The notes under the pieces: model-generated | Database searches by the model: none | What the model saw: the letters and a program-made list of their open reading frames with translations, nothing else | Told to the model about the DNA's origin: nothing | Position numbers and translations under genes: made by a program | From: SG8-32-3 sp964514055 | GTDB lineage: Archaea > Thermoproteota > Bathyarchaeia > Bathyarchaeales > Bathycorpusculaceae | Direction of reading: 5' to 3' | Assembly (NCBI GenBank): GCA_964514055.1 | Contig: CAZEPB010000004.1 | Location: 1 to 64,000 of the forward strand | DNA length: 64,000 nucleotides | Shown: one piece after another, positions 1 to 8,157 of the stretch | Layout of the letters: the number at the start of each line of letters is the position of its first letter | Position numbering within the stretch: position 1 is the stretch's first letter

Positions 1-340
1 TGAAGAAGTTGTAGGCTATGATTTTCCTGTTCACGCCGTAACCTCCTTCTAAAAAGTTTAGCTCTACCGAAGGTGCGTGGACAAGTACGACGTCGGCGTC
101 ACCGTTTTCGGCTTGTTTTATGGCTATGCCTGTTCCCACAGCTGTTATTTGTAGGTCTACGTTGTGGCTCGATTCGTAGTCTGCTTCTATGGCGTCTAGT
201 AAGCCTGTGTCGTAAAGGCTTGTGGTTGTGGATATGAAAAGTCTGCGTTTAGAGAAGTAATTGAAGTAAACGAGCGTGCCTGCGACCACTATTATTGTTG
301 CTAGTACTGCAACTATGAGTATTTTTTGCCATGCTTGCAT
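1..340 (-). CDS. tupA: Tungstate ABC transporter substrate-binding protein, TupA-like (N-terminal part; runs off the window edge)
   Basis: The visible 113 residues start with a single hydrophobic anchor (residues about 4-20), then the typical opening of the TupA/PstS-like periplasmic binding fold: a TTTSLYDTGLLDAI stretch, AVGTGIAIKQAENGDADVVLVHAP, and an EGGYGVNRK-like segment. These are the oxyanion-binding loops of the tungstate/molybdate binding family. The protein would sit outside the membrane and deliver oxyanion to an ABC permease, presumably encoded beyond the left edge. An in-frame GTG at 349 is an alternative start. It is divergent from the ModE-type regulator at 415 and shares its control region. 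Family seen directly; choice of tungstate over molybdate is inferred. Confidence 0.8.
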   Translation of the reverse strand, partial: MQAWQKILIVAVLATIIVVAGTLVYFNYFSKRRLFISTTTSLYDTGLLDAIEADYESSHNVDLQITAVGTGIAIKQAENGDADVVLVHAPSVELNFLEGGYGVNRKIIAYNFF

Positions 341-349
341 TTCAAACAC

Positions 350-388
350 CGTTATGTTTTGTCATTCATAACGACTAAACTTATAAAT
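350..388. promoter_or_regulatory. Divergent control region with ModE-box-like palindrome and TATA box
   Basis: CGTTATG at 350-356 and CATAACG at 367-373 form a perfect 7-bp inverted repeat with a 10-nt spacer. This resembles the known bacterial ModE operator (CGTTAT...ATAACG arms). A TATA box TTATAAAT at 381-388 precedes the ATG at 415 by 27 nt, so the regulator mRNA would be nearly leaderless. The palindrome lies between the two divergent genes, where an oxyanion-loaded ModE-like repressor could control both. Confidence 0.65.
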
Positions 389-414
389 CTTACGCGCAAT
401 AGCTCTAGACAAGA

Positions 415-972
415 ATGCTCACTCACAAAAAACACAAGCCATCCTGCAAAGTATGGATAGAATACAAAGGAACACCTGTGCTGGGCAAAGGCGGCGCCGA
501 AATTCTAAAAGCAATAGCAAAAGAACACTCCATTTCAAAAGCCGCGGAGAAGCTTAGCATGTCTTATCGCTACGTCTGGAATTACCTGCAAAAAATCCAG
601 AAAGTTGTCGAAGCGCCAGTGGTGGAAACCTATAAAGGCGGCAAAACTGGAGGAGGCGGCGCTAAACTAACGGCGCTGGGAGAGAGCTTGATAGAAGAGT
701 ACGAGCGTGTGGCGGGCTACATGTGTGAGGTTCTTGCAGACCAAGAGCATTGGGAGGTGTTAAAACTGAAAATCAGCGCAAGAAACAAGCTAAAAGGAAA
801 AGTTGTTTCTGTTGAAAAAGACGGAGTAACCGCGAAAGTCAAAGTTGAGATTAAAACGCCTGTGGTGGTAACCGCCGTGATTACGAAAGAAGCGGTTGAA
901 GATCTAGGCGTAAAAGTAGGCGAAGAAGTAACTGCCGTCATCAAATCGACAGAAGTAATGATAGCCAAATAA
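415..972 (+). CDS. ModE-family molybdate/tungstate-responsive regulator with TOBE/Mop domain
   Basis: The 185-residue protein has an N-terminal winged helix of the ModE type (residues about 15-95, with the helix-turn-helix around SISKAAEKLSMSYRYVWNYL) and a C-terminal Mop/TOBE oxyanion-binding fold (about 118-185, KISARNKLKGKVVSVEKDG). E. coli ModE has two Mop repeats; only one is visible here, as in several archaeal regulators. It is divergent from the TupA-like gene and a matching palindrome lies between them, so control of oxyanion uptake is the natural role. The ATG start fits the TATA box at 381. Confidence 0.85.
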   Translation: MLTHKKHKPSCKVWIEYKGTPVLGKGGAEILKAIAKEHSISKAAEKLSMSYRYVWNYLQKIQKVVEAPVVETYKGGKTGGGGAKLTALGESLIEEYERVAGYMCEVLADQEHWEVLKLKISARNKLKGKVVSVEKDGVTAKVKVEIKTPVVVTAVITKEAVEDLGVKVGEEVTAVIKSTEVMIAK

Positions 973-990
973 GCCTGCTGTTTCCCCTTT

Positions 991-1542
991 TTATTCTACC
1001 ACGTAGCGGTAAGCAATGTGCTCGCCAGCCGTTGCACTCTTCCTAATTACCTTTAACAAGTCGCCTGGTCTAGCGCCTATGGCTTTAACCGCGGGGTCGT
1101 TGGCTTTTATCTGCGGCATCTGATACGGTTGAATCTTGTACTGGGCGAGAAGCTGGCTTTTTTCCTTTTCACCCAGAATCTCGTGCTTCGGAACCAGTCC
1201 ATGGTCAAAAATCTCGAACACTGGAAAAGTCTTTGGCAGCAGCTCAACCCTTCTTTTTTTGGCGCCTTGTTTAGCCGCGTGCGTGTAACGTCCTTCAGTG
1301 ATTACGATGGCGCGTTCCAGTTTCTTCTCTTTCAAAAGTTTGTACAAGGCGTTCATCAACGCGATGCCCACGGTTGCCTCGTCAAGAATGCACCAGACTA
1401 AGGCTTTCTCCTTGTCCTTGGGAATTTTAACTATGTAAGCGTAGGCGCCTTCGTGTTTTTCTTTTTTAATCAGCTTGTATTTTCTGAGTTTGATTAGGAC
1501 CTCAGCTTTGTGTTCCTCTATGGTTTCTCCTTTGAACTTCAA
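991..1542 (-). CDS. rpo5: DNA-directed RNA polymerase subunit Rpo5 (RpoH) with an extra Rpb5-like N-terminal domain
   Basis: The last 75 residues are the archaeal subunit H / Rpb5 assembly domain: HGLVPKHEILGEKEK, then LLAQYKIQPYQMPQI, KANDPAVKAIGARPGDLLKVIRKS and AGEHIAYRYVVE. Archaeal subunit H is normally about 80 residues; here about 105 more residues precede it. They contain LVWCILDEATVGIALMNAL, which lines up with the LWVEFCDEPSVGVKTMKTF segment of eukaryotic Rpb5's jaw domain. I prefer a TTG start at 1542 because AGGAG lies 8 nt before it; a TTG at 1581 gives 13 more residues. The gene is not beside rpoB/rpoA as usual. Confidence 0.85.
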   Translation of the reverse strand: MKFKGETIEEHKAEVLIKLRKYKLIKKEKHEGAYAYIVKIPKDKEKALVWCILDEATVGIALMNALYKLLKEKKLERAIVITEGRYTHAAKQGAKKRRVELLPKTFPVFEIFDHGLVPKHEILGEKEKSQLLAQYKIQPYQMPQIKANDPAVKAIGARPGDLLKVIRKSATAGEHIAYRYVVE

Positions 1543-1660
1543 ACCGCAAACTCCTGTTAAGGGATACGCGAAACCTAACAATACTTAAACCCTTAAACTT
1601 TACGGCTCGAAAATGAAGCTTTGTCCGATGAAGAGATAAGTGGTGCCTCAAAATTTTTAG

Positions 1661-1990
1661 GTGGAATTCGCAGTTAACTATGTTGGGAAGATGGGGCGAA
1701 TGAACGGTGTAGAGCCTGTTATGAGTTTGCTTCTGGTCATAGGCATAGTTGTTACGTTACTGCTGCTAGCTGTTTTGCGGAAAAGGAAGAGGGCAGGGAA
1801 AAAAGGAGAAACAGATTATAAGGCTTTTTTCATAATCGGCGTAGCTTTTACGCCCACTGGGTTTGCTATGATGATTGTGTATTTTCTGACGGAAATATCG
1901 TTTGAAATCGGTTTGCCTCTTTTCGCCTTGGGCTTGATATGTCTTATACTTGGTTTGGCTAATCGCGATAAATGGAAAAAGACGAAGTAG
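1661..1990 (+). CDS. Small membrane protein, unknown
   Basis: The 109-residue reading frame starts with GTG; later ATG codons at residues 11, 14 and 21 are possible starts. Three hydrophobic segments are visible (about 21-40, 55-76 and 80-98), separated by a very basic loop RKRKRAGKKG. It ends in KWKKTK, consistent with a cytoplasmic tail. No family is recognised and there is no obvious operon partner. Confidence 0.5.
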   Translation: MEFAVNYVGKMGRMNGVEPVMSLLLVIGIVVTLLLLAVLRKRKRAGKKGETDYKAFFIIGVAFTPTGFAMMIVYFLTEISFEIGLPLFALGLICLILGLANRDKWKKTK

Positions 1991-2109
1991 TTACATCCTT
2001 CGCGCCTATTTTGGAAAAACAAATAACATAGATGGACATAGGGAATTAGTGGGGACGGTGAAAAAAGACGAGTAGGGACGAGTCTATTGTACCGCGTAAC
2101 ACGTTCAAA

Positions 2110-2322
2110 ATGCTTAAACATCTGTCCAAAGCTTCTGAAAAAGTGGTTTTTTTAGGTGACAAAAACCTTGAAAACCTGAGAGGCTACAAAGCGTACGTGC
2201 AAATGACCCGTCAAGGCGAAATTCACGTAATCATAACGGGTTTAAGCAAGGATGGTTCAAAGAACCTTTTCGATAGTTTAGAGGCTTTAAACACAGAGGA
2301 TATCATAAGCGATAACAAATAA
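2110..2322 (+). CDS. Small hypothetical protein
   Basis: A 70-residue soluble frame starting with ATG. It contains alternating hydrophobic strands (KVVFLGDKNL, YKAYVQMT, IHVIITGLS) and a helix near the end, which looks like a real small alpha/beta domain. No ribosome-binding site of note and no recognised family. The opposing frame overlapping its left end looks like a shadow. Confidence 0.4.
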   Translation: MLKHLSKASEKVVFLGDKNLENLRGYKAYVQMTRQGEIHVIITGLSKDGSKNLFDSLEALNTEDIISDNK

Positions 2323-2412
2323 CTGCTGTTAAGATTGATAATGAAACTGCGTTCGGCTAGGTGCTGAAAAATTATTTGTGCCGCAACGTTCTTTTTGCGA
2401 TATAGAATAAAT

Positions 2413-2420
2413 CTTATAAA
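2413..2420 (+). promoter_or_regulatory. TATA box of the PRC-barrel gene
   Basis: CTTATAAA lies 44 nt before the GTG start of the PRC-barrel gene, preceded by an A-rich stretch typical of a BRE. A transcript would start near 2440 and include GGAG at 2449-2452 as a ribosome-binding site. Confidence 0.5.
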
Positions 2421-2463
2421 CTTACAAATTGAATAAAAAAAGAGTTACGGAGTGTGAGATAAC

Positions 2464-2745
2464 GTGAAATTTAGCGAGTTAATCGGAAAAGAAGTATACT
2501 GCGAAGGTTTACGAGTAGGCAAAATCACAGATGTCCTCGTGGATGGAGAGGAGTGGAAAATAACGCACTTTGAGATTGAATTGAGAAGAGAAGCAGCTTA
2601 TGAGTTGGTTGGCGTGAAATCCACGTTTAAAAACGTTTTAGCCATTTCAGCTGTGGGTCCAGCGTCTAAAGCCATGACCAAAGACAGCGGAATAGACCTT
2701 CAGGTCGCAAGAGGACAACTTCGCATCTACCTGAGACCACCTTAA
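2464..2745 (+). CDS. PRC-barrel domain protein
   Basis: The 93-residue protein begins MKFSELIGKEVYCEGLRVGKITDVLVD, the classic opening of the PRC-barrel fold, followed by strands ending in IYLRPP. Archaeal stand-alone PRC-barrel proteins include cell-division factors of the CdpB type and RNA-linked proteins; which applies here cannot be told from sequence. The start is GTG, with a GGAG-type site upstream and a TATA box at 2413. It stands alone. Confidence 0.8.
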   Translation: MKFSELIGKEVYCEGLRVGKITDVLVDGEEWKITHFEIELRREAAYELVGVKSTFKNVLAISAVGPASKAMTKDSGIDLQVARGQLRIYLRPP

Positions 2746-2812
2746 CGCTTGGAGACTGTTAAGCTAAAAATCAACTTAAAATCCACTTCTTTTATCCTGT
2801 TGTGATTTTTGT

Positions 2813-2836
2813 CTATAGCCCCCCTTTATATAGATT
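2813..2836 (-). repeat. TATA/poly-G element, copy A
   Basis: A 24-nt block that is identical to the block at 30213-30236. Read on the minus strand it is a TATATAAAG TATA box followed by GGGGGG and CTATAG. It lies between two genes that converge on it (PRC-barrel and the FilR1-like regulator), so it is not the promoter of either. About 26 nt downstream of the TATA box the sequence AATCACAACAG partly matches the same region of copy B. See also 43846 and 46837. Confidence 0.6.
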
Positions 2837-2928
2837 CAACCGATGCTTAGGTCAGCGTTTAGACAAGACGCGGTTCTTTTGAGTAAAGGTTGGGAGTATG
2901 AGTGAATGCCCTTTTCGTTACCGCTAAG

Positions 2929-3720
2929 TCATTCGCTGACGAGTTGGTCTGGAACTTTTGATGTAGCTTTTTCCCAGTAATACTCATACAAAGCTTTTGC
3001 CCAGTCAACAACCAAGTCTTTGTTACTTTTGAAGCCAATATAGTCAAGCCTTTCTTCCAAGTTTGGAAAGCCTAGGGCTGCGACCTCCTTCTCTGAAAGG
3101 CATAAGAAGACATCAACCTTGTCTAAGAATCTGCTTTCCAGTTTCTTGGTTCGACTTGCCTTCTCGAAAGCAGGATTACTAACTAATTCGCGCACATCCT
3201 TTGTAGGTACATAATCCTTCGGCATCAAGAGCCTAAATTCTGTCCCTCGTTCAACCGCTTGCGTCAAATAGGATATTGTGCTTACCAACACTTGATTGGT
3301 GAGAATCCAGACGGCCTTCTCGGCTTTGCTTATCATGTTTTCTACGTTATGAAACGCGACCATCACATCATTTACGAACTCGCAGCCCTCAAGAACGCCT
3401 AGGCTTGCTCGGAAGCGTGTAGGCAACTCAGTGAGAACGTGGGAGGTGAGGTAATCCCTGTTTTTGAAGAGGAACTTGTATCCTAAAAGAAGATTAAGTG
3501 CTTCTTCACCGTAGGGTGTTAGGTGAAAAGCTCCGTCAACATCTTTGCTTATCAGTTTAGCCTCGCTTAATCTTGTGATGTTTCTTGAGGTCTCTTGAAC
3601 GGTGAAGTCAAGCTTTTTAGAAACGTGCGAAAGTTTCAGTGGAGTCCTCTTCAGAAGAGATAGTATGTCTAAGCGGTCGCTGCTTGAAAGTTCAAATAGT
3701 AAACTGCTGAAAGTTTCCAA
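2929..3720 (-). CDS. Winged-helix transcriptional regulator with FilR1-type (DUF1724) sensor domain
   Basis: Residues 1-80 form a winged helix (DILSLLKRTPLKLSHVSKKL, then ETSRNITRLSEAKLI and a wing DGAFHLTPYGEEAL). Residues about 115-250 match the archaeal FilR1 middle domain, seen by TNQVLVSTISYL, VERGTEFRLLMP and FLDKVDVFLCLSEKEVAALGFPN. In methanogens this domain architecture occurs in regulators acting with the FilI signal system. Length is typical for the family. It stands alone, and its target is unknown. Confidence 0.75.
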   Translation of the reverse strand: METFSSLLFELSSSDRLDILSLLKRTPLKLSHVSKKLDFTVQETSRNITRLSEAKLISKDVDGAFHLTPYGEEALNLLLGYKFLFKNRDYLTSHVLTELPTRFRASLGVLEGCEFVNDVMVAFHNVENMISKAEKAVWILTNQVLVSTISYLTQAVERGTEFRLLMPKDYVPTKDVRELVSNPAFEKASRTKKLESRFLDKVDVFLCLSEKEVAALGFPNLEERLDYIGFKSNKDLVVDWAKALYEYYWEKATSKVPDQLVSE

Positions 3721-3843
3721 TTCGTCAACAGCTCCTTTAGAAGTATCTATTTAGAGTTTCATAGTTAAGTGTGATATTTCATACTTACTGTTGAGGTTGC
3801 CTTATCATTTTTATCTTGCCTATACTGTTTGAGGCGAAATACG

Positions 3844-4101
3844 ATGGGCAAGAAAACTGAAGAACATTCGTTTTCGATTGAAATGAAATCCGAACATTGC
3901 GTTCGAAAAATGTCTTTCTTTGATAGAGAAAACGGCAAAGTATTCTTCGAGGGATTCCTCGGCAAACTCGAAAACGTCGCCATGGTCGAAGGCGTGATGC
4001 TTGAAATAGAAGGCAGAAATGGTATTCTGAAACTGGACATAACGCAGCAGGAGATGGAAAAGTGTCTTGCCCGAAAGAAAGCAAATGGAGGTGAACAATA
4101 G
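3844..4101 (+). CDS. Small conserved-looking protein in front of the NapH-like ferredoxin gene
   Basis: From ATG 3844 the product is 85 residues, soluble and charged (MGKKTEEHSFSIEMKSEHC...). GAGG at 3831-3834 is a ribosome-binding site at suitable spacing, which is why I prefer this start over a TTG at 3829. The stop TAG overlaps the GTG of the next gene by 1 nt, so the two are translationally coupled and probably act together. No family recognised; a small regulatory or accessory role for the membrane ferredoxin is only inferred. Confidence 0.6.
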   Translation: MGKKTEEHSFSIEMKSEHCVRKMSFFDRENGKVFFEGFLGKLENVAMVEGVMLEIEGRNGILKLDITQQEMEKCLARKKANGGEQ

Positions 4102-4829
4102 TGAACAGACAAAAAATCAGAAACGCGATGACATTGCTCATGTTCGCATTGTTTCCCGTAATCTATTACTACTTCTCACCATACCTCGTGATAATGGGGG
4201 CAGCCGAAGGCATAGTAGCTGGCAGCCTCATAGTCTTTGCTTCTCTGTTTGTTTTTTCCCTGTTTTTGGGAAGAGCCTTCTGCGGATGGATTTGCCCCGC
4301 AGGCGCAACACAAGAACTGTGCGCACGCGTCAGAAACAAGAATTTTAAGAACGGAAAGAGAAACTGGATTAAGTACGCCATTTGGGCTCCATGGATAACA
4401 ATAATCGTTGTAATGTTCCTACAAGCTGGAGCGATAAGAGCAATTGACCCTCTGTATCAGACGTATTATGGCATATCAATCACGGGACTGGAATCAGCAA
4501 TCATGTTCCTCGCTATCGCCAGTCTCATAGCTGGCATTGCGCTGGGCGCAGGCAGAAGAGCATCATGTCACACCATCTGCTGGATGGCACCATTTATGAT
4601 AATTGGAAGAAAAATCCGCAATTCAGTTAACTGGCCTGCGCTTCAACTCGAAGCAGACAGCAGCAAGTGCATCAACTGCAAGGCGTGCACAAGAAACTGC
4701 ACAATGAGCCTAAACGTGAACGAGATGGTACAAAAGCAAGCTATGGAAAACACTGAATGTGTACTGTGCGGAAACTGCGTTGATATTTGCCCTAAAAATG
4801 CTATCAAGTACTCTTTCGGCAAAAAGTAG
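4101..4829 (+). CDS. Membrane-bound 4Fe-4S ferredoxin, NapH/YccM/NosR-type
   Basis: The 242-residue protein has about four to five membrane helices, with the conserved half-motifs FCGWICPAGA (residues 61-70) and CHTICWMAPF (about 153-162) of the NapH/NosR/YccM family. Two C-terminal 4Fe-4S motifs follow: CINCKACTRNC at about 190-200 and CVLCGNCVDICPKN at about 219-232. Such proteins pass electrons from the membrane quinol side to soluble redox partners. GGAGGTGA precedes the GTG start, which overlaps the stop of the small upstream gene. The electron partner is not visible here. Confidence 0.8.
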   Translation: MNRQKIRNAMTLLMFALFPVIYYYFSPYLVIMGAAEGIVAGSLIVFASLFVFSLFLGRAFCGWICPAGATQELCARVRNKNFKNGKRNWIKYAIWAPWITIIVVMFLQAGAIRAIDPLYQTYYGISITGLESAIMFLAIASLIAGIALGAGRRASCHTICWMAPFMIIGRKIRNSVNWPALQLEADSSKCINCKACTRNCTMSLNVNEMVQKQAMENTECVLCGNCVDICPKNAIKYSFGKK

Positions 4830-4841
4830 TGGCGCTGGGTT

Positions 4842-5519
4842 CTATATGCGGAGCACCACGTTTTCTACGTAGCTCTTCATATTTCCCGCGAACTCTTTTA
4901 TGACTTCAGGCGCGTAAGGCTTCAAGGCTTCAAAACGCTTGTCCAAAGTGTCCTGCGGCACGAACTGCTGAAGCGCATAAGTCTTCGCGCCCTTGGTAAG
5001 CTCGCAAATCCTGTTTACATCTTCAACTGTGAGAATCTCTGGAACCATCGTGGTTCTGAACTCGTACGCCACCTTGCCCGTCTTCAACATTTCAACGGTG
5101 CGTAGCAGTCCGCTGGTGTTCTTAGCTCCCAGAAGCTTGTACTTCTCCGGAGCGGTTTTCACGTCTAAAGCCACGTAATCCACGTAGGGCAAGCATTCTT
5201 CCAACACTTCAGGATAAAAACCGTTCGTGTCCAACTTCACCTGAAACCCTCGCTTCTTAAGCTTCGCCAAAAACCTCGGCAGTTCCTTGTGCATGCACGG
5301 TTCTCCGCCTGTGACCACCACGGCGTCCACGTATTTCTTGCGGCTTTCCAAGATTCTCAGTGCCATGGCTTCCTGTAGGAAAGGTGGCTTCGGGTCCACG
5401 GCGATGCGCCAGTTGTGGCAGAATCCGCAACGCAGATTGCAGCCTGGAGTGAAGAGCACGGAGGCTACCTTGTTCGGGTAGTCGATGAGGCTGACTTTCT
5501 GGAGACCGCTAAACTTCAT
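4842..5519 (-). CDS. nrdG: Anaerobic ribonucleotide reductase-activating protein (radical SAM)
   Basis: A 225-residue radical SAM protein with the cluster motif CNLRCGFC (residues 28-35) and the VVTGGEPCMH segment. It begins MKFSGLQKVSLIDYPNKVASVLF, the standard opening of the NrdG/anaerobic activase subgroup. It makes the glycyl radical on NrdD. The gene starts 11 nt after the nrdD stop and is the last of the nrdR-nrdD-nrdG operon. It converges with the NapH-like gene, leaving only 12 nt between them. Confidence 0.9.
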   Translation of the reverse strand: MKFSGLQKVSLIDYPNKVASVLFTPGCNLRCGFCHNWRIAVDPKPPFLQEAMALRILESRKKYVDAVVVTGGEPCMHKELPRFLAKLKKRGFQVKLDTNGFYPEVLEECLPYVDYVALDVKTAPEKYKLLGAKNTSGLLRTVEMLKTGKVAYEFRTTMVPEILTVEDVNRICELTKGAKTYALQQFVPQDTLDKRFEALKPYAPEVIKEFAGNMKSYVENVVLRI

Positions 5520-5530
5520 GTTTTTTCCTC

Positions 5531-7657
5531 TTACACGGTAAGCGGCGCTGTAGCCATTACCGTGGATTTGTCGAAGGTTTTGCGAATTGTGAATTCAGCT
5601 TGTTTCCCGTCGTTCCACTGGTCCACTGGTCTCAGGTAGCCGACCACGCGCGAGTAAACTTCGGATTGAGCGCCGCAGACTGGGCATTGCTTGTGTTCGC
5701 CGCTTGTGTAGCCGTGATTGGGGCAAATGCTGAACGTGGGCGTTAACGTGAAATAGGGCAAGCGCGAGCTGGAGGTAACTTTTCGGATGAGTTCAGCCGC
5801 TGACTGCCAAGAGTGTAATCGTTCGCCAAGGAAAATGTGGAACACTGTGCCGCCTGTGTAAAGCGTCTGCAGGCTTTCCTGGTGCTCCAGCGCTTCGAAC
5901 AGGTCACCTTCATAGTCCACGGGCAACTGGGAAGAATTAGTGTAGAAGGGTTCAGCGTGCTGCGTCTGCACCAGTCGTTCGTTAGCTGCCATAATATCTG
6001 GATGCTTGCGTTTGTCGATGCGCGCCAGCCTGTAGGATGTGCCTTCAGCGGGTGTCGCCTCCAAGTTGTAGATGTTGCCCGTTTCCTCTTGGAAGTCCAC
6101 CAGCCGCTCACGCATGAAGCTGAGCGTTTTGATGGCGAAATCCTTTCCATCCTGCGATGCGATGTTAACGCCTAAAAGGTTGAGCACGGCTTCGTTGATG
6201 CCGACTAAGCCTATGGTGGAGAAATGGTTCTTCCAGTACTTGCCGTGTTTTTCGTTAACGTGGCACAGGTAACGCCGACTGTAGGGGTACAAACCGCTTT
6301 CCGTGAAAGCCTCCAGCGCCTTGCGCTTTATTTCCAAGCTTGTCTTGGCAATTTCCATGAGGCGCTCCAACCGCTGGAAAAACTCGTCCTCGTCTTTGGA
6401 TAAGTAGCCGACGCGCGGCATGTTCAACGTAACAACGCCGATTGAACCCGTGAGTGGGTTGGCTCCGAAGAATCCGCCGCCTCGCTTCCGCAACTCGCGG
6501 TTGTCAATCCTCAGTCGGCAGCACATGCTTCGCACATCTTCAGGGTGCATATCGCTGTTCACGAAGTTCGAGAAGTAGGGTACACCGTACTTGGCGGTTA
6601 CTTCAAAGACTCTCTGGGCTACTTCCGTGTCCCACGCGAAGTCTTTGGTTACGTTGTAGGTGGGAATTGGAAACGTGAAAACCCTGCCTTTCGAGTCGCC
6701 TTGACGCATTGTCTCAGCGAAAGCCAGGTTAAACATCTCCATCTCCGCAGCCATGTCGCCGTAGGTGTCCTCGGTGACTTTACCGTTGAAAAGCACACCT
6801 TCGTTCTTCATGAACTCTGGAACCGTCAAATCCAAAGTCAAATTCGTGAACGGTGTCTGAAAACCAACACGCGTCGGCACGTTCATGTTGAAGAAGAACT
6901 CCTGCAGCGCCTGCTCCACCTCCTTCTGGCTCAGGTGATCATAGCGTATGAACGGCGCCAAGTAAGTGTCGAAGTTGCTGAACGCCTGCGCGCCAGCCGC
7001 TTCGCCCTGCAGCGTATAGAAGAAGTTAACTATTTGCCCCAAAGCTGTGCGAAAGTGCTTGGCGGGCTTACTTTCAATCTTGCCCGGAACGCCGCCGAAC
7101 CCTGACAGCAGCAGGTCGCTTATGTCCCAACCTACGCAGTATGCTCCCAGCACACCGAGGTCGTGGACGTGCATTTCGCCTGAGAAATGCGCTTCAGCGA
7201 TGCTTGAGGGGTAGATGCGGCTTATCCAGTACTTCGCGATAACGGTGCTAGAAAGGTGATTATTTAAGCCTTGCAGCGAGTAGCTCATGTTGCTGTTCTC
7301 CCTGACGCGCCAGTCCTCAAGCTCCAAGTATTGGTCCACGAGGTCAGCGTTGCTGAGGAGCGCGGCTAACTCGCGCATGTCCTGATGCTGTTTACGGTAG
7401 AGGATGTAGGCTTTGGCTGTTTGCGCGCGACCATTCTCTATGAGCATTTTTTCAACAAGATCTTGGATTTCCTCAACTGTGGGGCAACCGTCCTCACCGA
7501 ATCGGTTCTTTAGTTCGGCTACCACTTGGTCGCTTATGCTCTTGGCTTGTTCACGGTTTTTTCCGCCTACGGCTTTGGCAGCTTTCCAAATGGCGTTTGT
7601 TATGCGTTCTTGATCGAAGGGTTCTAATTTTCCATCACGTTTTCTAACATACTTCAT
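5531..7657 (-). CDS. nrdD: Anaerobic (class III) ribonucleoside-triphosphate reductase
   Basis: The 708-residue enzyme reduces ribonucleotides to deoxyribonucleotides without oxygen. An ATP-cone (residues 1-90, RKRDGKLEPFDQERI) controls activity. The C-terminus has a zinc site (CPNH...CPVCG, about 645-665) and the glycyl radical loop RVVGY with the radical Gly near 673. Catalytic-core Cys are present (for example MCCRLRIDNRELRKRGGG). Its ATG overlaps the nrdR stop by 4 nt (ATGA), so translation is coupled. Full family length; strictly anaerobic or facultative life is implied. Confidence 0.95.
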   Translation of the reverse strand: MKYVRKRDGKLEPFDQERITNAIWKAAKAVGGKNREQAKSISDQVVAELKNRFGEDGCPTVEEIQDLVEKMLIENGRAQTAKAYILYRKQHQDMRELAALLSNADLVDQYLELEDWRVRENSNMSYSLQGLNNHLSSTVIAKYWISRIYPSSIAEAHFSGEMHVHDLGVLGAYCVGWDISDLLLSGFGGVPGKIESKPAKHFRTALGQIVNFFYTLQGEAAGAQAFSNFDTYLAPFIRYDHLSQKEVEQALQEFFFNMNVPTRVGFQTPFTNLTLDLTVPEFMKNEGVLFNGKVTEDTYGDMAAEMEMFNLAFAETMRQGDSKGRVFTFPIPTYNVTKDFAWDTEVAQRVFEVTAKYGVPYFSNFVNSDMHPEDVRSMCCRLRIDNRELRKRGGGFFGANPLTGSIGVVTLNMPRVGYLSKDEDEFFQRLERLMEIAKTSLEIKRKALEAFTESGLYPYSRRYLCHVNEKHGKYWKNHFSTIGLVGINEAVLNLLGVNIASQDGKDFAIKTLSFMRERLVDFQEETGNIYNLEATPAEGTSYRLARIDKRKHPDIMAANERLVQTQHAEPFYTNSSQLPVDYEGDLFEALEHQESLQTLYTGGTVFHIFLGERLHSWQSAAELIRKVTSSSRLPYFTLTPTFSICPNHGYTSGEHKQCPVCGAQSEVYSRVVGYLRPVDQWNDGKQAEFTIRKTFDKSTVMATAPLTV

Positions 7658-8100
7658 TTTTTCACCTCAAGGAGTAACCGCCTGAAATCTTCAGGCTCCT
7701 CAAATTTCTTGTAGACTGACGCGAAGCGGATGTACGCTATGCGATCGAGTTCTCTCAGGTATTTCATGACTAAATCGCCGATTTCCTTAGATGTGACTTC
7801 GTCTTTTCCTTTCCGCATTATGGCTTGGCGCACGAAACTTGCTAACTCGTTTATTTGGTCCATGTTTACGGGTCTTTTTTCGCATGCTTTCTGCACGCCG
7901 CGGATTGTCTTGTTAACATCGAAGCGTTCCAGTTTGCCGTCTTTCTTCCTCACCATGAGTTCTACGGTTTCCACGTACTCATAGGTAGTGAAGCGTTTTC
8001 CGCACTCTAGGCACTCTTTTCGCCTACGCGTAGTGTTGTCTGGAGAATCGCGTGTTTCCAAAGTTTTGAAATCTGCAGATGCGCAGTATGGGCACTTCAT
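7654..8100 (-). CDS. nrdR: Transcriptional repressor NrdR
   Basis: The 148-residue protein has the NrdR zinc ribbon (MKCPYCASAD...CLECGKRFTTYEYVE; Cys 3, 6, 30, 33) and an ATP-cone (about 46-136, VRKKDGKLERFDVNKTIRG). It senses ATP/dATP and represses ribonucleotide reductase genes. NrdR is best known from bacteria, but is seen in some archaea. It heads the operon with nrdD and nrdG, and a palindrome resembling a NrdR box lies 58 nt before its ATG, so it probably represses its own operon. Confidence 0.93.
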   Translation of the reverse strand: MKCPYCASADFKTLETRDSPDNTTRRRKECLECGKRFTTYEYVETVELMVRKKDGKLERFDVNKTIRGVQKACEKRPVNMDQINELASFVRQAIMRKGKDEVTSKEIGDLVMKYLRELDRIAYIRFASVYKKFEEPEDFRRLLLEVKK

Positions 8101-8157
8101 GCCTTCTCCAGTTCTCCAAGTAATAGTTTAGCGCCGTAGTGTTAATAATACATAACT

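Noticed and set aside
5743..7105. Open frames antisense or out of frame within nrdD
   Set aside because: The nrdD protein has complete motifs over the whole region; the other frames show no recognisable domain.
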